A DNA stretch of 64,000 nucleotides from Desulfosporosinus sp. GTDB lineage: Bacteria > Bacillota > Desulfitobacteriia > Desulfitobacteriales > Desulfitobacteriaceae. The stretch is from assembly GCA_003513495.1 (NCBI GenBank), contig DOPM01000048.1, positions 108,435 through 172,434 of the forward strand, given 5' to 3'. The position numbers and the translations under genes are program-made. The notes below the pieces were generated by a model, which was not told where the DNA came from, made no database searches, and saw only the letters and a list, made by a program, of their open reading frames with translations. Below are positions 59,703 to 64,000 of the stretch, piece by piece (within the stretch, counting starts at the first letter, position 1; each line of letters starts with the position of its first letter).

Positions 59703-61147
59703 GGAACCACTCTCCGTTGCTTAAATACTCTTAGAGCTGAGGCTATTAAAGCAAAGACGGTACACACGATAAATACCGCAATAGTCGCTTGCAGTAAGGA
59801 AAAACCAATGATTCCACTATCCACAGCACTGGCCTGGTTATTTAGATTAATCTTTAACCTAATGGTAGTGAACTCTATAATAGCAACGGTTCCCAAGAGT
59901 ATAAGGAACATGGAAGTTACGAAGGTTCTAATATCCAGATGAATTTTGCCACGACTTAAAGCGAAAAGCACTCCTAATACCAGGGCGTAGGGATGCCAGG
60001 TAAACTTTACTTGGTTTTCAAACTGCTCATAAGCCACGACTTCAGAGTCAACAAGGCTTAGAAACGGACCTCCCTTAATGATGTTAAGTTCCACAGGTTG
60101 CTCAAAACTCAATACCTGAGCCAGATTTCCCGAGGCTTTCCAGGTACCCCCTAGAGCATAAAGTTGTTCCTGCAACAGGAAATTTGGATAGAGGATATAG
60201 AAGGCAGGGTCCTTAAGGTTATCCTTCCAGACTTGTTGCATCGTATTTGTCTGCGCCATGGAATTGGATTTCGGATTTGACAAATGCCAGCTCGTAAACA
60301 TCAAACCTCCAATGAGCACTAAGAAAAGTGTTAAGTATATCAGTACTTGCTTGATAGGTTTCAAAGAGGCTCCAAACCCAATCCCACCCATGGCTATGAA
60401 AAGGAAAAATGACCGTACCATCGTTGCCGTAATATTAGCTTTAAGACTCAAAATCAGATTGGGGGTTTCTAAGGAATACTCAATGGAAAGGGAGGTAATC
60501 CAAAGAAGTATGGAAATAAGGATACTGTAAATCAATCCACCTATGAATAAACACAGTATTTTGGACGTTAAAGTCAGACCTTTTTCCCGGCTAAAGGTAT
60601 GGGTGATTCGGCTGACAGCAAAAATAATGAGTCCTCCCAGAAAAGTAAAGAAAAAAACCGGGAAATATAAATTGAAATCCTTTAAAGCAGTAATATTCCC
60701 CAAGGTTGATACTTTTCCCAGAGTGCCATGAAGTGACCCTCCATGAATTAGTAAAAGCAATTCCCAAAATTCAAGGTGAACTTCATTGATAAAGTAAACT
60801 GTTTGCTGAACGGGAATACTCAAGGCATTTTCAAAAATTGAATAGGCTAAGTTAACCATAAGATTCGACCTGTCTAAAAAATTCAAAGCATAACTTAATC
60901 CGAATGAAAGGGCTAGTACGAGAATAAAGGCACTAACTCCCATAATTAAAGCAACCTTAACCCAGCGGACGTCCAGTTTAAAACTGGGCCATTCAACCTG
61001 CCTCTTCCTTCGAACTTTAGGGGAGGCTGGATGAGAACTGTCTGATTGATTTTGCTCAACTGAGTCCGATCCTGTTAATGGACTACCACAGGATCGACAA
61101 AATCTGTTGTCATCATTTTGTTCGGTTTGACAACTTGGACATCTCAA
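59699..61147 (-). CDS. Polytopic membrane protein with N-terminal zinc ribbon
   Basis: A 482-residue protein. The N-terminus is a zinc ribbon (CPSCQTEQNDDNRFCRSCG) followed by a disordered linker and about nine to ten hydrophobic helices. I start it at TTG 61147, which has GGAGGAG 6 bases ahead and places the ribbon at the very start; the frame from 61201 overlaps the previous gene and lacks a ribosome site. Its stop overlaps the VWA gene start, so both are co-translated. No enzyme or transporter family recognised. Confidence 0.78.
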   Translation of the reverse strand: MRCPSCQTEQNDDNRFCRSCGSPLTGSDSVEQNQSDSSHPASPKVRRKRQVEWPSFKLDVRWVKVALIMGVSAFILVLALSFGLSYALNFLDRSNLMVNLAYSIFENALSIPVQQTVYFINEVHLEFWELLLLIHGGSLHGTLGKVSTLGNITALKDFNLYFPVFFFTFLGGLIIFAVSRITHTFSREKGLTLTSKILCLFIGGLIYSILISILLWITSLSIEYSLETPNLILSLKANITATMVRSFFLFIAMGGIGFGASLKPIKQVLIYLTLFLVLIGGLMFTSWHLSNPKSNSMAQTNTMQQVWKDNLKDPAFYILYPNFLLQEQLYALGGTWKASGNLAQVLSFEQPVELNIIKGGPFLSLVDSEVVAYEQFENQVKFTWHPYALVLGVLFALSRGKIHLDIRTFVTSMFLILLGTVAIIEFTTIRLKINLNNQASAVDSGIIGFSLLQATIAVFIVCTVFALIASALRVFKQRRVVP

Positions 61148-61182
61148 ATTTAACTCCTCCAATATAAAGATTTTCCAGGATT

Positions 61183-61626
61183 TTAAACTTGATTTCCACA
61201 ATTACCACAGAATCTCGAATCTGCTTCGATTTGATAATTGCAAATTGGACAACGTTTCAGCCGTATATCTTCAGGGACCTCGAAAGCGTTCCCACAGGAG
61301 GGACAGAATTTTGTATCATAAGGCACCACAGCACCACAAGAACATTCCTTTTCATCATTAAGTTCCATAATATGTTCTTTTAAATTATTAATCAGCTTCT
61401 GCTTACTAATAATTTTATTACATAACTCAGTAAGTAAAGGGGTCAATTGTTCAAGCTTTTCATTTGAAATCCCTTTATAGTAGTTCTCACCAATTTCCGT
61501 ATAGATGAGGGCTATTTCTTTTTCAATTTGAGTAATCTCCCCTTTTGCTTTTGTAACATCTACCATCACTTTAGCTTTATAGCTGGTATCCGAAACACCC
61601 TTTTTAAATTTATCAAGTATACTCAT
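61183..61626 (-). CDS. Double zinc-ribbon helical protein
   Basis: A 147-residue soluble protein: an N-terminal helical/coiled region of about 95 residues (KGEITQIEKEIALIYTEIGE) and two zinc ribbons, CSCGAVVPYDTKFCPSCG and CPICNYQIEADSRFCGNCG. AGGAG precedes the ATG. It is a member of a cassette in which three proteins start or end with ribbons. It could be a cytoplasmic adaptor to the membrane proteins; function unknown. Confidence 0.78.
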   Translation of the reverse strand: MSILDKFKKGVSDTSYKAKVMVDVTKAKGEITQIEKEIALIYTEIGENYYKGISNEKLEQLTPLLTELCNKIISKQKLINNLKEHIMELNDEKECSCGAVVPYDTKFCPSCGNAFEVPEDIRLKRCPICNYQIEADSRFCGNCGNQV

Positions 61627-61660
61627 AATTCAAAGAACTCCTCTCATATTTCTTCATACT

Positions 61661-61703
61661 AAGCAACCTTAGTCAGTTAGGAACCACTACACTAAGGTTG
61701 CTT
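61661..61703 (-). terminator. Internal hairpin of the zinc-ribbon/VWA cassette
   Basis: AAGCAACCTTAGT pairs perfectly with ACTAAGGTTGCTT around a 16-base loop, between the first and second genes. No T-run, so partial termination or processing is likely. Confidence 0.55.
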
Positions 61704-61712
61704 AAAGGTTGT

Positions 61713-63785
61713 TTAATAACTTATGACATTTGAGACATCATCATCAATTTTTTGGGAATCGCTTTTAGCTTTTAACCATAGTTCCCCTCGTTGCTTTTCC
61801 CTATTGAAATCTTTCAAATAAAGTACATCTGAGTTATCTCTTAAATAATAATCTGAAACGTCATCGGCAATAACTGTTTTCTTGAAATTGTTAATCGCCG
61901 TAAGTTTACCAGAGTAATCTTTGGTACTAAAATCCGTTAGACAATAGATGTTATCGCCATCATCCTTAGAAGCAATGTTATATTCATAAACATCATCCGC
62001 TACTTTTTCTTTCTTATCCCCTTTCCTGATGTACATCTCCCCAACATTCTGTTTTTGGTCCTTATAATAGATAGCGATAGACCAGTTTTTATAGTAATCT
62101 AACATTGAAACATCCTCATCGATGGTTTTTTTATCTTTGATAGAAGTACTGTCTATACTGTATTCCATATAAGTACCGAGATTTTTATCATAGTCATAAT
62201 CATTTAGGAAGTTTAAGGTTGAAAAGTCTTCATTTCCATAGAGATCTTTAATTTTCTTCTGACTACCAAGTTCAATATTCTTACCGCCACTAGTTCTTAA
62301 GATCAGATTAGCTTCGGGGGATGATCGGATCATATTTCTCAAACGATATTCCTCAACATCGCCGAAATAGGTTACCTCGGACATTTTTTGTTTGGTGCTT
62401 TTTGTAGGATCTAATTTTGGATATACCATGGCGCTGCCTTTTTCCGGAAAATTGAATACTCCGTCAAAAGCAATATTCTCGTCAATTTTTTGTTCTTTGC
62501 CTTCGGAATATTGATACAGATCATATCTAGTAATCTCTACGGGGTTTTCAGTATAGTAATTCCTTACCTTATCTCTTTCTGCTTTGGTCGAATATTTTTG
62601 CATGGCGTTATTGTAAGTTTCATAGGCAGCGTAATAGGCATCATAGTCTGTCGTGGTATAATCACCATACCAATCACTCGTTACAATTTTTTGATAGGAT
62701 TTAGCGTCAGGTTTAGAAGGCCTAGCTAACGATTTATCCGCATTTGCCATATCATCTTCAAAGAGATCACTAAAACCAAACTTAACCTCTACGGCCCTGG
62801 TGAAGACCACCGTATCCTCATTGACACTCTTCACTAATGAATAATCTCCGAATACTTTATTTTTCTCTTTACCAAATTCGTAAGCAAACAGGGCATATGT
62901 GAACTCCGACGGATCATCCTTCTTGGCGTAATATACTTTCTTACCATCCTTAAACAGATACTTAATATTCGTGACTTCGGTATCGATTTTTAGTTTCTCC
63001 GAATCATTCTCTAATTCTTTGACATATAGATCTCCGATTCCATCTTCCATATCTTTAATGTAGTAAACATACTTTCCGTCCGACGATACTTGATACTCAA
63101 AAATTTCTCCATCAATTTTGATTTCTTCCTTGGGAGTATGTACATACAACCTGCCGCCTTCATCATCTTTATATTCTTTCATATAGATGATTGATTCGTT
63201 GTCTAATAACTCAGGGCGAGGCATGAAATTAACTCCTGAACTGATTTTAGTCCCTTTGTCATCTGCTTTTTTCTCGTTGATATCACTTAATTTTTTAAGG
63301 TAAAGATTTCCAACCCCTTCATTGGTTATGCTATCAAAATAGAACATACTCTTACCATCTTCACTTTTAAACGCTAGTTTGTCTTTGCCATATAAATAGG
63401 TATCTCGAATAAACATGTCGGTCTGTTTATCTTCCATAAACGAGCTCGTTAAAGTAAAAGACTTATCCTCTTTGAGATTTCTCGATACTAACTCATTATC
63501 TTTCGTATAAACCACGAAATTATCTGCACTCGAACCAAAGGGCAATAATTTAATGCCTAAAATAATTAAAATAATAATTACCAGCCCCGAAAGAAGGATT
63601 TTAAGCTTAGGCTTTCCTAAAAGACTTAGACCAAAAAACCGTTTTCCTTTCGTTGGAGTTATTTCTTCTTCTTCTCCTGCAGCAGCACTAGCTTCTGAAA
63701 TTACATCTTCATTTTTGGTACCACAATTTGAGCAAAATAAACTTCCAGGTTTGAGTGGAGTGTTACAATTCTTACAGTCCAACAT
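61713..63785 (-). CDS. Zinc-ribbon membrane protein with large extracytoplasmic beta-propeller
   Basis: A 690-residue single-pass protein. CKNCNTPLKPGSLFCSNCG at the N-terminus is a cytoplasmic zinc ribbon; after an acidic linker a transmembrane helix lies at about residues 60-80; the remaining 600 residues are outside and carry repeated short strands of the type GDLYVKELEN, KYVYYIKDMEDG, DDGDNIYCLTD, which resemble TolB/DUF5050-type propeller blades. GGGGGG lies close to the ATG at 63785. It heads the cassette. No catalytic residues recognised. Confidence 0.78.
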   Translation of the reverse strand: MLDCKNCNTPLKPGSLFCSNCGTKNEDVISEASAAAGEEEEITPTKGKRFFGLSLLGKPKLKILLSGLVIIILIILGIKLLPFGSSADNFVVYTKDNELVSRNLKEDKSFTLTSSFMEDKQTDMFIRDTYLYGKDKLAFKSEDGKSMFYFDSITNEGVGNLYLKKLSDINEKKADDKGTKISSGVNFMPRPELLDNESIIYMKEYKDDEGGRLYVHTPKEEIKIDGEIFEYQVSSDGKYVYYIKDMEDGIGDLYVKELENDSEKLKIDTEVTNIKYLFKDGKKVYYAKKDDPSEFTYALFAYEFGKEKNKVFGDYSLVKSVNEDTVVFTRAVEVKFGFSDLFEDDMANADKSLARPSKPDAKSYQKIVTSDWYGDYTTTDYDAYYAAYETYNNAMQKYSTKAERDKVRNYYTENPVEITRYDLYQYSEGKEQKIDENIAFDGVFNFPEKGSAMVYPKLDPTKSTKQKMSEVTYFGDVEEYRLRNMIRSSPEANLILRTSGGKNIELGSQKKIKDLYGNEDFSTLNFLNDYDYDKNLGTYMEYSIDSTSIKDKKTIDEDVSMLDYYKNWSIAIYYKDQKQNVGEMYIRKGDKKEKVADDVYEYNIASKDDGDNIYCLTDFSTKDYSGKLTAINNFKKTVIADDVSDYYLRDNSDVLYLKDFNREKQRGELWLKAKSDSQKIDDDVSNVISY

Positions 63786-63913
63786 TATCCCCCCAGATTT
63801 AGATTTTTTGAATTTATATTTAACCTCCTTCCCAACCTAACTACACCAACCCCAATTGAACTAACTAAATATATTAAGTATAGGTTTTAAATATGTGAGG
63901 ATTCTGATAATTA

Positions 63914-63964
63914 TAAAAAGGGCCCAACTCTAAGTAACAGTGTCGTTACTCGAGCAGGTCCCTT
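63914..63964 (-). terminator. Terminator of a gene beyond the right edge
   Basis: AAGGGACC and GAGTAAC pair with GTTAC and GGGCCCTT in an imperfect long stem, with TTTTTATAA on the minus strand. It would end a transcript entering from the right. Confidence 0.65.
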
Positions 63965-63972
63965 GCAAATTG

Positions 63973-64000
63973 TCAGAATAGTTTCCCATTGTTTGGGGGT
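63973..64000 (+). repeat. GTGTGGGGGTC palindrome, copy 14, cut by the window edge
   Basis: Flank TCAGAATAGTTTCCC and left arm with one change (GTTTGGGGGT); the rest lies beyond the window. Confidence 0.8.

Noticed and set aside
10341..63999. A CRISPR array made of the GTGTGGGGGTC repeats
   Set aside because: Copies are kilobases apart, vary in arm length, and no cas genes are present.

Overview
The window is low-to-medium GC DNA that reads like an anaerobic, spore-forming, sulfate-reducing or dehalorespiring member of the Firmicutes, most like Desulfosporosinus or Desulfitobacterium (Desulfitobacteriaceae/Peptococcaceae). This is inferred from gene content: two lactate oxidation systems (LUD/CCG proteins, and an Etf-linked FAD lactate dehydrogenase), multiheme cytochrome c with a cytochrome b partner, two arylsulfotransferase-like beta-propellers, SLC13-type anion permeases, a CprK-like Crp/Fnr regulator, and strong Shine-Dalgarno sites with frequent GTG/TTG starts. 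No rRNA, tRNA, CRISPR array or prophage was seen.

Layout. 0-8.4 kb: a secreted protein cut by the window edge, a secreted DUF5667-like protein with an Ala-Glu microsatellite, a thiolase/acyl-CoA dehydrogenase pair followed by a CoA-transferase stub, a TPM/LemA pair and a UDP-glucuronate epimerase. 8.8-14 kb: a cytochrome c/cytochrome b/mini-protein operon, a VanW protein, a REP-associated tyrosine transposase (RAYT), and a nucleotidyltransferase/HI0074-type pair wrecked by single-base indels. 14-23 kb: a GntR/FCD regulator with two LUD iron-sulfur lactate-utilisation genes, then a complete livFGMHK ABC importer. 23-32 kb: thioredoxin reductase, an atypical thioredoxin, arylsulfotransferase 1, an MFS carrier, an SLC13 carrier and two LysR regulators. 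32-36 kb: a lactate dehydrogenase/Etf operon with an excellent promoter and a FadR-type operator. 36-41 kb: a CxxCxGxG mini-protein, a Kv-type channel, a CGGC-family protein, and a gcvH / glutaredoxin-radical-SAM-like / lpd operon. 41-45 kb: arylsulfotransferase 2, a second SLC13 carrier and a Crp/Fnr regulator. 45-50 kb: a PAS-phosphatase, a STAS protein and a chemoreceptor. 50-54 kb: a membrane Fe-S/flavin reductase fusion, a drug-type MFS and a probable type I toxin-antitoxin locus. 54-64 kb: a five-gene cassette of zinc-ribbon membrane proteins, a 1285-residue von Willebrand A protein and an Ig-like membrane protein, with no function I recognise.

Across the whole window runs a family of about 14 imperfect palindromes built on a GTGTGGGGGTC core. 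They sit mostly at gene 3' ends, several supply the stop codon or C-terminal codons of the adjacent gene, and all 12 copies with an asymmetric flank point the same way on the chromosome. The RAYT gene is the obvious candidate for their spread.

How genes work together. The GntR/FCD regulator lies in the LUD operon; a perfect TGGTCTGACCA site lies just past the start point of the Etf/lactate dehydrogenase operon and a one-mismatch site lies in the LUD leader, which suggests one regulon for both lactate routes. The two arylsulfotransferases each sit next to an SLC13 carrier and transcription factors, and the first carries an upstream box shared with its SLC13 neighbour. This looks like an intracellular organosulfate/aromatic-anion module. 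The zinc-ribbon/VWA cassette is the best candidate for an undescribed system.
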